Part shown: piece by piece, positions 1 to 6,200 of the stretch | Layout of the letters: each line of letters opens with the position of its first letter | How positions within the stretch are numbered: position 1 is the first letter of the stretch | DNA from: Butyrivibrio sp. NC3005 | GTDB lineage: Bacteria; Bacillota; Clostridia; Lachnospirales; Lachnospiraceae | NCBI RefSeq assembly: GCF_000424545.1 | Contig: NZ_AUKC01000041.1 | Span: 1-35,909, forward strand | Reading direction: 5' to 3' | Length of the DNA: 35,909 nucleotides | Made by a program: the position numbers and the translations under genes | Notes under the pieces: model-generated | Database searches by the model: none | The model's input: the letters and a program-made list of their open reading frames with translations, nothing else | What the model was told of the DNA's origin: nothing

Positions 1-237
1 GATATGCCTACATACAGTTTGTGCAGATTTCAAAATGGCAAAACATACAACTGTGATCTTAACGCTTCGTATAATATAGCAGCCCGCTATTATATACGAG
101 AAATTTTTAAATCCTGTTCGGTGACGGACAGGTTGGACATTGAGGCTAAAGTCCCTCAGTGCTCTAAGAGAAGCACCTGCACGTTGGCTGACCTTATTAG
201 CTTAAATGCGGTCTTAGACAACATATTAGTTGCCTAA
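1..237 (+). CDS. tnpB: TnpB-like RNA-guided nuclease / IS605 OrfB, C-terminal fragment (cut by window edge)
   Basis: The frame is open from base 1, so the first Met at position 4 is internal. The visible ~78 residues carry the end of the zinc-ribbon and the RuvC-III segment: a Cys, a short loop (GKTYNC), then DLNASYNIAARYY, the DxNAxxNI signature of TnpB/OrfB proteins whose Asp is a RuvC catalytic residue. A tail rich in Ser, Cys and Leu follows (SKRSTCTLADLISLNAV). TnpB is a guide-RNA-directed DNA nuclease that helps keep the transposon at its site. The stop is TAA at 235-237. The gene may be intact upstream; nothing here shows decay. Confidence 0.8.
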   Translation, partial: DMPTYSLCRFQNGKTYNCDLNASYNIAARYYIREIFKSCSVTDRLDIEAKVPQCSKRSTCTLADLISLNAVLDNILVA

Positions 238-315
238 GTACTGAGTTTTAGCCGTATGGACAGAAACGCAGTCCGATGCCCTAAAAGGCAACCACAACGT
301 AGATTGTGGCAATAG

Positions 316-346
316 GAAGCACGCGACTTTAGTCGTGTGAGGCTTC
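316..346 (+). other. IS right-end hairpin
   Basis: GAAGC plus ACGCGACT pairs with AGTCGTGT plus GCTTC around a two-base TT loop, with one G-T wobble and three unpaired bases (GAG) on the 3' side. IS200/IS605 transposases recognise such imperfect subterminal hairpins as single strands. In this family the sequence just 3' of the element acts as the guide of the TnpB-associated RNA, so the chromosomal bases after ~346 would be the guide. That last point is inference. Confidence 0.6.
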
Positions 347-391
347 ACGTAACATGTTCACATGCATTCGTCAAAATAGATATCAAAATGT

Positions 392-397
392 TATAAT
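392..397 (+). promoter_or_regulatory. Candidate -10 box upstream of the DUF1622 gene
   Basis: A perfect TATAAT lies 42 nt before the chosen start at 439. No convincing -35 box is present at 16-18 nt (the nearest, TTCGTC, is 19 nt away), so the promoter is plausible but unproven. It would drive the DUF1622-exonuclease pair. Confidence 0.35.
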
Positions 398-438
398 AAA
401 GAAGAGAGTGTCAACAAATGGTTCAGAAAGGAGTCTTT

Positions 439-810
439 ATGGAAACGTTTTATTATGAAGCAGAGCACATATTGCACTACATAGTTGAATTTTCTACACT
501 TCTTCTTGAAATGTTTGGTATTTGTATTCTTGTTTTCACAGCTCTTAAGAGTTTTGTTTTTTGGCTCAAGAAAGATGATTCGATAAGACTGGAACTTGCA
601 CAGGGAATTGCCCTTGCACTGGAATTCAAGCTAGGAGGAGAGGTGCTTAGAACTGTTGTAGTCAGAGAATGGTCAGAGCTTGGAATACTTGGTGCAATTA
701 TTGCTCTTAGAGCAACACTCACATTCCTTATTCATTGGGAGATAAAAAATGAAGAGAAGGCTTTAGAGCCTAAATTAGAGAAAAATAAAGAAAAGGAAAG
801 CGAAGAATAA
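439..810 (+). CDS. DUF1622 family membrane protein
   Basis: A 123-residue protein with two hydrophobic segments (about residues 13-37 and 75-96) separated by the conserved stretch LELAQGIALALEFKLGGEVL and followed by REWSELGILGAIIALRA. These are hallmarks of DUF1622, small bacterial inner-membrane proteins of unknown function. The C-terminal ~25 residues are almost all Lys and Glu (KEKESEE end) and probably cytoplasmic. I chose the ATG at 439, not the in-frame ATG at 418, because AAAGGAG at 428-434 sits just before it. The exonuclease gene starts 6 nt after the stop, so the two are probably co-transcribed. No function is claimed. Confidence 0.8.
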   Translation: METFYYEAEHILHYIVEFSTLLLEMFGICILVFTALKSFVFWLKKDDSIRLELAQGIALALEFKLGGEVLRTVVVREWSELGILGAIIALRATLTFLIHWEIKNEEKALEPKLEKNKEKESEE

Positions 811-816
811 GTAATA

Positions 817-1533
817 ATGGTAGGAAACAGATCACTTGACTTTTTAGAGCAGATTAAAAATTCATCTATTCCTCATGGAAAAGAGAAAGCATCGTTAAAG
901 AAAGAAGATAAACATAATAATGCAAAATCAGAAGAACTAATTGCGGTAATTGACACTGAGACTAACTGGGATAATGAAGTTATGAGTGTTGGAGTGGCGA
1001 TAGGAGATTCTAAAAGTTTTGAGTGCCTGGATGTGAAATATTATATCTTTGAACGTGAAAGCATCCGTGGGGGAATGTTCTCGAATGTGTTATATGGAAA
1101 GTCAGGAGTGGAAGATATTAAATGTACTAGAAAAGTAGCTATGATTGATTTGAAAAAATACTTGGAAGCTCGGAATATTACTAAAATATATGCTTACAAT
1201 GCTAAATTTGACTATGGACATCTGCCAGAATTGGCTGATTTTGCGTGGCATGACATCATGAGACTTGCGGCCTATAAACAATATAATGCTTCAATTCCTC
1301 AGAATATGGAATTTTGTAAGACTGGGCGACTGAAAAGAGGCTATGGAGTAGAAGAAATCTTAAGAATGCTGAAGAAGGATAATAGTTATAATGAGGTACA
1401 TAATGCAGCAGCAGATGCTAGAGATGAACTTTTGATCATGAAGCTTCTTGGCCATTCAATTGATATGTATAGGTTCTTGTTTTCATCAGGAAAATCAAGA
1501 ACCGTACCAGACCAAAATTTGTCGTTAAGATAA
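817..1533 (+). CDS. DEDDh-type 3'-5' exonuclease (DnaQ/RNase T fold) with a repeat-encoded C-terminus
   Basis: A 238-residue protein with the DnaQ-like exonuclease motifs in order: Exo I IDTET (D46, E48), Exo II YNAKFDYGH (N128, D132) and Exo III HNAAADARDE (H195, D200). These acidic residues bind two Mg2+ and His activates water for 3'-5' hydrolysis of DNA or RNA. There is no polymerase domain, so this is a free-standing nuclease; its substrate is unknown. Residues 1-40 are charged and low complexity. Residues 219-238 and the stop codon lie inside a 124-bp repeat (1469-1592) that also occurs at 28784-29031, so the native C-terminus has been replaced or extended. No strong ribosome binding site is seen; translation may be coupled to the DUF1622 gene. 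Confidence 0.8.
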   Translation: MVGNRSLDFLEQIKNSSIPHGKEKASLKKEDKHNNAKSEELIAVIDTETNWDNEVMSVGVAIGDSKSFECLDVKYYIFERESIRGGMFSNVLYGKSGVEDIKCTRKVAMIDLKKYLEARNITKIYAYNAKFDYGHLPELADFAWHDIMRLAAYKQYNASIPQNMEFCKTGRLKRGYGVEEILRMLKKDNSYNEVHNAAADARDELLIMKLLGHSIDMYRFLFSSGKSRTVPDQNLSLR

Positions 1534-1592
1534 ATTTTGTCCTGCAAAGCAGGATTCTTGCTGATGATTATCCTAAATCTCAGCAAGAAGTC
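1469..1592 (+). repeat. 124-bp structured repeat, copy A
   Basis: It starts ATAGGTTCTTG and ends CAGCAAGAAGTC, and is exactly as long as copies B and C near 28.8-29.0 kb, differing from them at only a few positions. It folds into three hairpins: AATTTGTC with GATAAATT (GACAAATT in B and C), TCCTGC with GCAGGA, and TTCTTGCTGA with TCAGCAAGAA. The first 65 bases are the end of the exonuclease gene. A C-to-T difference from copies B and C makes the TAA stop codon. Confidence 0.9.
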
Positions 1593-1694
1593 ATAGATTT
1601 TGGTAACTTCGTTCTAAAAACTATGCAAACTGTTCTTTTTTAGTGCTAAGCCTTGGAGCGGTTTGCCACTTGGTTTTTGTTCTCGCGAAACTCG
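1593..1694 (+). repeat. Repeat arm (right-arm orientation) following copy A
   Basis: This ~102-bp stretch from ATAGATTTTGG to GCGAAACTCG matches the reverse complement of 28683-28785 at roughly four of five positions by eye. Shared blocks include AAAAACTA, GCAAACTG, GCCTTGGA, GTTTGCC, TTTTTGTTCTC and CGAAACTCG. It is therefore an inverted copy of the sequence bordering copy B. It contains no gene. Confidence 0.75.
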
Positions 1695-1796
1695 AATCAA
1701 AACGAATTAACATAATAATAAATTTGTATGTGTTATGTATTTAGCGCCTTTTTAGCAGAAAAAATAAATAAACGAAAAAAAGTTTGTAAATTATTG

Positions 1797-1825
1797 TTGA
1801 CGTTTGGGAAAATTCTTGCTATTAT
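1797..1825 (+). promoter_or_regulatory. Promoter of tRNA-Leu
   Basis: TTGACG at 1797-1802 and TATTAT at 1820-1825 are separated by 17 nt, close to the sigma-A consensus. Transcription would start near 1832, about 30 nt before the mature tRNA. Confidence 0.75.
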
Positions 1826-1863
1826 AAACAAGTCGTCGCGAGAGATGAACGCGATGATTGTTC

Positions 1864-1947
1864 GCGGAAGTGTCGGAATTGGCAGACGAGCAAGACTAAG
1901 GATCTTGTGATAGTTATATCGTGAGGGTTCAAGTCCCTTCTTCCGCA
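1864..1947 (+). tRNA. tRNA-Leu (anticodon AAG)
   Basis: An 84-nt class II tRNA. The acceptor stem GCGGAAG pairs with CTTCCGC, with discriminator A at 1947. The D arm contains AATTGGCAGA. The anticodon stem CAAGA/TCTTG holds the loop CTAAGGA, which puts AAG at 1898-1900. A long variable arm (GATA-GTTA-TATC) and the T arm GAGGG-TTCAAGT-CCCTT follow. No CCA is encoded. An A at position 34 is uncommon for bacterial leucine tRNAs and is normally read after deamination to inosine. Confidence 0.93.
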
Positions 1948-1959
1948 CTAGTTTGCAAG

Positions 1960-2003
1960 GCTTCAGAGCACTAGAGAAGGGAGTGCTTTGAAGCTTTTCT
2001 TTT
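1960..2003 (+). terminator. Terminator of tRNA-Leu
   Basis: GCTTCAGAGCACT pairs with AGTGCTTTGAAGC (13 bp, one wobble) around a 9-nt loop and is followed by TTTTCTTTT. It starts 12 nt after the tRNA. Confidence 0.9.
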
Positions 2004-2160
2004 GCAAAAAAATAAACAAAACAATTTATCGGATAGTTTGTCACTACTTACTGATAAGAAAATTACTTCATAAGGTGATATAGGTTATGATTACTTTTGA
2101 GGTTGATAGCATATGCTTTTTAATCTAATTTTAAGCAATACTTAGTATGATTCTAATTAC

Positions 2161-2186
2161 TGTTTACAAGTAGTGGTTAGTAAACA
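2161..2186. promoter_or_regulatory. Inverted repeat in the tRNA-pssA gap
   Basis: TGTTTAC and GTAAACA form a perfect 7-bp inverted repeat 12 nt apart, with AATTTTT after it. It could be an operator for the pssA operon. The rest of 2004-2245 is AT-rich and I see no gene in it. Confidence 0.3.
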
Positions 2187-2245
2187 ATTTTTGCTTATTT
2201 GGAATAAAGTGACGAATGACGATAACTGTTTTGAACCAAAAGAGG

Positions 2246-2258
2246 GAGTATAATACTC
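2246..2258 (+). promoter_or_regulatory. Candidate pssA -10 region within a palindrome
   Basis: GAGTATAATACTC is a 13-nt palindrome that contains a perfect TATAAT at 2249-2254. No good -35 is found at 16-18 nt. Transcription would begin near 2261, between the two possible starts of pssA, which favours the downstream ATG at 2294. Confidence 0.4.
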
Positions 2259-2293
2259 GTAGTTTTATAGAATTTTGGAGGAGATTGTTACCG

Positions 2294-2935
2294 ATGAAGA
2301 CGAAAAAGATGCTTGGATACTATGATTATACTGTTGTTCTGACTTATGTTGGAATGTTGTGCGCATTTACATCTATTTTGATGGCTATTAACTGTAATTT
2401 TCTTGATTCGGTTATGCTTTTGATGTTGGCTGGATTGTGTGATATGTTCGATGGAACAGTTGCTTCAACCAAGGAGAGAAGCTTTAGTGAGAAGCGTTTT
2501 GGTATCCAGATAGATTCATTGAGTGATCTTATTAGTTTTGGAATTATGCCTGCTATTTTTGTATACATGATTTCTGAGAAAAATTTTGCTATTGGAATTG
2601 TATCTTCGTTGTATGCTCTTTCTGCTTTGATTAGACTGGCTTACTTCAATGTATTAGAAGAAGAGAGACAGAATCATACTTCAGAGAAGAGATCTGTATT
2701 TCAGGGAGTACCAGTTACAACGATTGCTATATTACTTCCGGTTATTTACATTTTAAATGTTGAGAATAGATTTAAGAGTTTTATTCCATATGCAGTTTTA
2801 TTATGTTTTTGTGGAATTGGATTTCTTTCTCCAATAGAAGTTAAGAAGCCTAATCTTGTTGGAAAAATCTGTCTTATTATTGTTGGACTTGCAGAGGCTT
2901 TTGGGATTTTCTTTGTAGGATGGAAGCTGGCATGA
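2294..2935 (+). CDS. pssA: CDP-diacylglycerol--serine O-phosphatidyltransferase
   Basis: A 213-residue integral membrane enzyme of the CDP-alcohol phosphatidyltransferase family. It transfers phosphatidyl from CDP-diacylglycerol to L-serine, giving phosphatidylserine and CMP. The signature is present: DG at 53-54, A57, then G70, D74 and D78 within FGIQIDSLSDLISFG, the metal and CDP-binding acidic residues. The Arg that usually follows Ala is Ser58 here. Several hydrophobic helices follow. The ATG at 2294 has GGAGGAG at 2277-2283; an in-frame ATG at 2216 would lie upstream of the likely promoter. The stop overlaps the psd start (ATGA), so the two enzymes of consecutive steps are translationally coupled. 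Confidence 0.92.
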   Translation: MKTKKMLGYYDYTVVLTYVGMLCAFTSILMAINCNFLDSVMLLMLAGLCDMFDGTVASTKERSFSEKRFGIQIDSLSDLISFGIMPAIFVYMISEKNFAIGIVSSLYALSALIRLAYFNVLEEERQNHTSEKRSVFQGVPVTTIAILLPVIYILNVENRFKSFIPYAVLLCFCGIGFLSPIEVKKPNLVGKICLIIVGLAEAFGIFFVGWKLA

Positions 2936-3750
2936 AAGAGTCATTGTCTGTAAGATTTTTATATGGAACAGTACTTGGTAGATTTTTTTTAAAGATTTTG
3001 ATTGACCCTAGAATTTCAAAAGTTTTTGCAAAGTACATGTCTTCAAAGTACTCTAAGGTAATAATACCGTGGTTTGTTAAAAAGAATGGTATTAATATGG
3101 ACAGGTTTATTATCCCTAAGGGTGGATATAAATCGTTTAATGATTTTTTTACAAGAAAGCTTAAGGTAGTACCGTATATAGATGACAAAGCACAACTTAT
3201 TTCTCCTTGTGATGGTTATCTTACTGTTAAAGATATAGATGATGATTCTGTTTTTGAGATTAAACATAGCAGATATGATCTTAGACGTCTTTTAAAAAGT
3301 AAGAAGCTTTCGAAGGAATTTAAAGGTGGCACTGCTCTTATCTTTAGATTGACACCTTGTCATTACCATAGATATGATTTTTGTGCTGATGGCAAGATTG
3401 AGGCTTTTCGCAAAATAAAGGGAGTTTTGCATTGCGTAAGACCAATTGCGGTAGGTAAGCTGAATGTTTTCTCGCAGAATTCTAGAGAATACATTGTTAT
3501 GAAATGTGATGACAATAGAAAAGTCATTCAAATGGAAGTTGGGGCAATGCTTGTAGGGAAAATTGCTAATTCTAAGAACTCTGAACCTTCTTCGGTTGTT
3601 AAGAAGGGAGAAGAAAAGGGCTTTTTTGAATACGGCGGTTCTACAATTATTGTGTTATTAAATGAAAAAGTGAAAGTCAACAGGGATATTTTGGCAAGGG
3701 AAAAAGTTGGAAATGAGATACCTGTGATGATTGGGGAATCATTACTGTGA
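2932..3750 (+). CDS. psd: Phosphatidylserine decarboxylase proenzyme
   Basis: A 272-residue proenzyme that converts phosphatidylserine to phosphatidylethanolamine using a pyruvoyl group made by self-cleavage. The cleavage motif is FEYGGSTIIV near the end: cutting between G236 and S237 would leave a beta chain of ~236 residues and an alpha chain of ~36 residues with the pyruvoyl. The triad partners appear as D94 in SPCDG and a His in TPCHYHRYDF (residues 144-146). The GGST site matches the Gram-positive type, not the LGST of enterobacteria. The chosen ATG overlaps the pssA stop by four bases; an in-frame ATG four codons upstream (2920) is possible. Confidence 0.92.
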   Translation: MKESLSVRFLYGTVLGRFFLKILIDPRISKVFAKYMSSKYSKVIIPWFVKKNGINMDRFIIPKGGYKSFNDFFTRKLKVVPYIDDKAQLISPCDGYLTVKDIDDDSVFEIKHSRYDLRRLLKSKKLSKEFKGGTALIFRLTPCHYHRYDFCADGKIEAFRKIKGVLHCVRPIAVGKLNVFSQNSREYIVMKCDDNRKVIQMEVGAMLVGKIANSKNSEPSSVVKKGEEKGFFEYGGSTIIVLLNEKVKVNRDILAREKVGNEIPVMIGESLL

Positions 3751-3808
3751 AACTTGGATAAATATTATTGAAAGACAAGTTTTCAATAATGATAAGTGGG
3801 AAAATAAT

Positions 3809-4543
3809 ATGAAGATAAATGGATTTTTTAAAAAGTATTGGGAAAGATTTAAAAAAGCAATTCACAGTCCTGTATTGTTATTTTTACTTAGTTCGATTGC
3901 TTTACATATGATTACATACTTCGGAACCCGTTTGTTTACAAAGAAAATGGAACATTTTGACATGACGACTATGTTGGATGACAAAATTCCATTTGCATCC
4001 TGGACCATAATTATTTATTTTGGGTGCTATTTGTTCTGGGGAATCAATTATGCGTTTGGTTGTCTTCAGGATGAGGAAGAAGCAGAAAAGTTCCTAAGTG
4101 CTGATTTCATAGCAAAATTCGTTTGTCTTATTTGCTTCGTGGTCATACCTACTACGAAATCAAGACCAGTACCTTCAGATGATGGAGTATTCAATCTTGC
4201 AATGGTTTTTCTGTATAGAATAGATGCAGCGGATAATCTGTTTCCATCGATTCATTGTTTGACAAGTTGGTTTAGTGTTATAGCAATTAGAAGACAGAAT
4301 GATATACCAAAAGCATATAAATATTTTTCTGTTTTATTTACACTAGCTATTTGTATATCAACCCTCACAACGAAGCAACATGCAATAGTTGATACTATTT
4401 CGGGTGTGATGTTAGCAGAGGCTAGTTACCAGTTTGTATGTAGATATGATTTTGTATCTGGTTATAAAAAAGTTTTGGTTAGCATTAAAGATAAAGTTGT
4501 CCGAAAGAAGCGGAAAGGTTATAAATACCGTGACGCGGCTTGA
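3809..4543 (+). CDS. PAP2-superfamily membrane phosphatase/phosphotransferase
   Basis: A 244-residue polytopic protein with the PAP2 core: FPSIHCLTSW (PSxH, residues 146-149) and a later TLTTKQHAIVDT holding H191 and D195, the HxxxD pair of the third motif. PAP2 enzymes remove or transfer phosphate from lipid phosphates; the PAP2_3 subgroup, which this resembles, includes inositol-phosphoceramide-type transferases. Being last in the pssA-psd operon points to a membrane lipid phosphate or head-group substrate, but the reaction cannot be named. About five hydrophobic segments are visible and the C-terminus is very basic (VRKKRKGYKYRD). The ATG at 3809 was chosen over an in-frame TTG at 3731 inside psd; its ribosome binding site is weak (GTGGG). 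Confidence 0.8.
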   Translation: MKINGFFKKYWERFKKAIHSPVLLFLLSSIALHMITYFGTRLFTKKMEHFDMTTMLDDKIPFASWTIIIYFGCYLFWGINYAFGCLQDEEEAEKFLSADFIAKFVCLICFVVIPTTKSRPVPSDDGVFNLAMVFLYRIDAADNLFPSIHCLTSWFSVIAIRRQNDIPKAYKYFSVLFTLAICISTLTTKQHAIVDTISGVMLAEASYQFVCRYDFVSGYKKVLVSIKDKVVRKKRKGYKYRDAA

Positions 4544-4571
4544 GCGACAAAAATAGTGATTTAAAACTATC

Positions 4572-4630
4572 GCTTCCTGGAATTAGAAGAATAAGCGTTA
4601 AGCTTACTTTTAATTTCAAGAAGCTTTTTT
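4572..4630 (+). terminator. Terminator of the pssA-psd-PAP2 operon
   Basis: GCTTCCTGGAATTA pairs with TAATTTCAAGAAGC (one mismatch, one wobble) across a long loop, followed by six T. The next ~165 nt (4631-4798) are AT-rich and I see no gene there. Confidence 0.8.
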
Positions 4631-4798
4631 ATTGTGTTTTTTTATCAAGTAGGTGATTCTTTCTTTGGAAAGATTTTCATGGCCACATTATTTTTGAGAA
4701 TCATTTTTAACTTGCAAGATGGATTTTCTAAAATAATGACTATTTATATTCAAATATAAGTATATATGGTTGTAAAAAACTCACAAAAAGAAATTTTT

Positions 4799-4827
4799 TT
4801 GTAAATGCGTGAGCTTTTTGTGATAAT
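4799..4827 (+). promoter_or_regulatory. Candidate promoter of the pilus operon
   Basis: TTGTAA at 4799-4804 and an extended -10 TGtGATAAT (GATAAT at 4822-4827) are 17 nt apart. Predicted start near 4834 leaves a ~55-nt leader. The perfect inverted repeat CACAAAAAG (4782-4790) / CTTTTTGTG (4813-4821) and a second pair, CTCAC/GTGAG, run into the core promoter, so a repressor or DNA-structure effect is possible. Confidence 0.5.
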
Positions 4828-4888
4828 ATTAAAGTCATTAATAGATGTGTGTTCAAAATTGAAAAGTATTGAGCAAGGAAAAAGAAAT

Positions 4889-5479
4889 ATGTCTAAGTTA
4901 GATTTGAAGAAACTAAGCAGAGCACAGCTTTTGGAAATGATGCTTAAGTTTTCCGAAGATGCCGAAGCAGCTGCTGAAAGAGAAAAAAACTTATTAGAAC
5001 AGTTTGAAAAAGAAAAAGAACAAATTTTGCAGGAAAGTGCTAAGGAACGGAGCATGCTCATTGAAAACTTTGATTTAGAAAGAAGTGAAATGCGTCAAAA
5101 GTTTTCAGAGCAAAAGGCGATAATGCAGGAAAAATTTGATAAGGATATTTCTGGTCTTAAAGCAAGGCTTGAGAGAGAAAAAAAGCAGATGCAATGCGAA
5201 GTAGACGATTCACTTAGAAAGATTGAGAATTCCCAATCACTTGCAGAGGCATCTATTCAGCTTGGAGGAATAATGGAAGCTGCGCAGAAGGCTGCTGATT
5301 TATATGTTTCAACAATCGAAAACAAAGCAAAAGAAGAATATGAAGACTTTAAAAGAGAAATGTACGAAACAAAACGCGGATTAGAACAGTTAGAAAGAGA
5401 CACAATTATAAAATGTCAGAAAATGGAAGATGAAACAAGGCTAAAATGCAGCAAGATGAGTAGAGCTGCTGGAATTTAG
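4889..5479 (+). CDS. Coiled-coil protein at the head of the pilus operon
   Basis: A 196-residue, highly charged, mostly helical protein. It begins with KLDLKKLSRAQLLEMMLKF, then has ~100 residues of Glu/Lys/Arg-rich coiled coil, then SLAEASIQLGGIMEAAQKAA, a conserved block I recognise from uncharacterised proteins encoded beside signal peptidases and pilins in Clostridia. No signal peptide or membrane segment is visible, so it is probably cytoplasmic or peripheral. The ATG at 4889 has AAGGA at 4877-4881 and follows the likely promoter; the upstream ATG at 4805 would overlap the promoter. Its role is unknown; position suggests a part in pilus export, assembly or regulation. Confidence 0.75.
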   Translation: MSKLDLKKLSRAQLLEMMLKFSEDAEAAAEREKNLLEQFEKEKEQILQESAKERSMLIENFDLERSEMRQKFSEQKAIMQEKFDKDISGLKARLEREKKQMQCEVDDSLRKIENSQSLAEASIQLGGIMEAAQKAADLYVSTIENKAKEEYEDFKREMYETKRGLEQLERDTIIKCQKMEDETRLKCSKMSRAAGI

Positions 5480-5557
5480 CTAGGTTAGAGAAAACTTGCA
5501 TCTAATTGCTTGTGTAGGGATATATAAAGACAGTATGTGTATAGATAGAAACGAAAT

Positions 5558-6184
5558 ATGAGTTCAATTATGTCAGAAAAAATATCTAATGAAAAAAAAG
5601 AAGAGATTCAAAAGCCAAGTGCAGATGAACTGAGAAAAGAGCTAATAAGAATTCAGAAAAAAAGTGAATTTAGGAAAACTTTAAAACAGGCAATATTTGC
5701 AGTGTTAGTAGCTGGTGCTATTGCTGTTCTTATTTCAAGCTTTTTTGTTACGGTTTTGCGAATAAGCGGTAATAGTATGTATCCATCTTTAGAAACAGGA
5801 GAAATAGTGTTGGCGCGCAATACAGAAGATTTTCAGGTTGGCGAGATGATTGCTTTTTATTATAACAACAAAGTTCTGGTTAAAAGAGTAATAGGATCAC
5901 CTGGAGATTGGATAAATATTGACGAGGCAGGTAATGTTTCGATTAATGGTAATCCAATAGAAGAGGACTATTTAGTTACTAAGAAAAGTCTGGAACCGAC
6001 GGATATAAAATTTCCATATCAGGTGCCTGAAAACAGGTATTTTGTTTTGGGAGATAACAGGAGTGAATCAATAGATTCAAGATCTAATTCGGTAGGATGC
6101 GTTACAAAAGAACAACTTATAGGAAAGGTATTTTTTAGAGTATATCCATTTGGGAGAATGGGGATACTGAAAACTGGAAAATAA
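5558..6184 (+). CDS. lepB: Type I signal peptidase (pilus-associated)
   Basis: A 208-residue membrane-anchored serine peptidase that removes signal peptides on the outer face of the membrane. After a charged cytoplasmic N-terminus there is one transmembrane helix (about 41-66), then GNSMYPSL with nucleophile S73, VLVKRVIG with general base K109, and the box E motif VLGDNRSESIDSR. All catalytic residues are present. It lies 17 nt before the tip adhesin gene and in the pilus operon, so it probably processes the pilins next to it; it may also work generally. A second ATG four codons in (5570) could be the true start; neither has a strong ribosome binding site. Confidence 0.92.
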   Translation: MSSIMSEKISNEKKEEIQKPSADELRKELIRIQKKSEFRKTLKQAIFAVLVAGAIAVLISSFFVTVLRISGNSMYPSLETGEIVLARNTEDFQVGEMIAFYYNNKVLVKRVIGSPGDWINIDEAGNVSINGNPIEEDYLVTKKSLEPTDIKFPYQVPENRYFVLGDNRSESIDSRSNSVGCVTKEQLIGKVFFRVYPFGRMGILKTGK

Positions 6185-6200
6185 AATCAGGGATGATAAT

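Larger units (their letters stand above)
1..346 (+). mobile_element. 3' end of an IS200/IS605-family (TnpB-carrying) element
   Basis: The window opens inside an insertion sequence. It holds the C-terminus of a TnpB-like protein, about 80 nt of non-coding sequence, and then a GC-containing hairpin ending in GGCTTCAC, the usual organisation of an IS200/IS605 right end. In this family the 3' part of tnpB and the right end also encode the TnpB guide RNA (omega RNA). Its presence here is inferred from the family, not shown. The left end and any tnpA lie outside the window, so completeness cannot be judged. The boundary at 346 is the end of the hairpin and may be off by a few bases. Confidence 0.75.

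Noticed and set aside
1728..1910. Plus-strand 60-codon reading frame
   Set aside because: It runs through the tRNA promoter into the tRNA-Leu gene.
3731..3808. TTG start giving the PAP2 protein a 26-residue extension
   Set aside because: It lies inside psd, has no ribosome binding site placed for it, and the ATG at 3809 gives a normal N-terminus.
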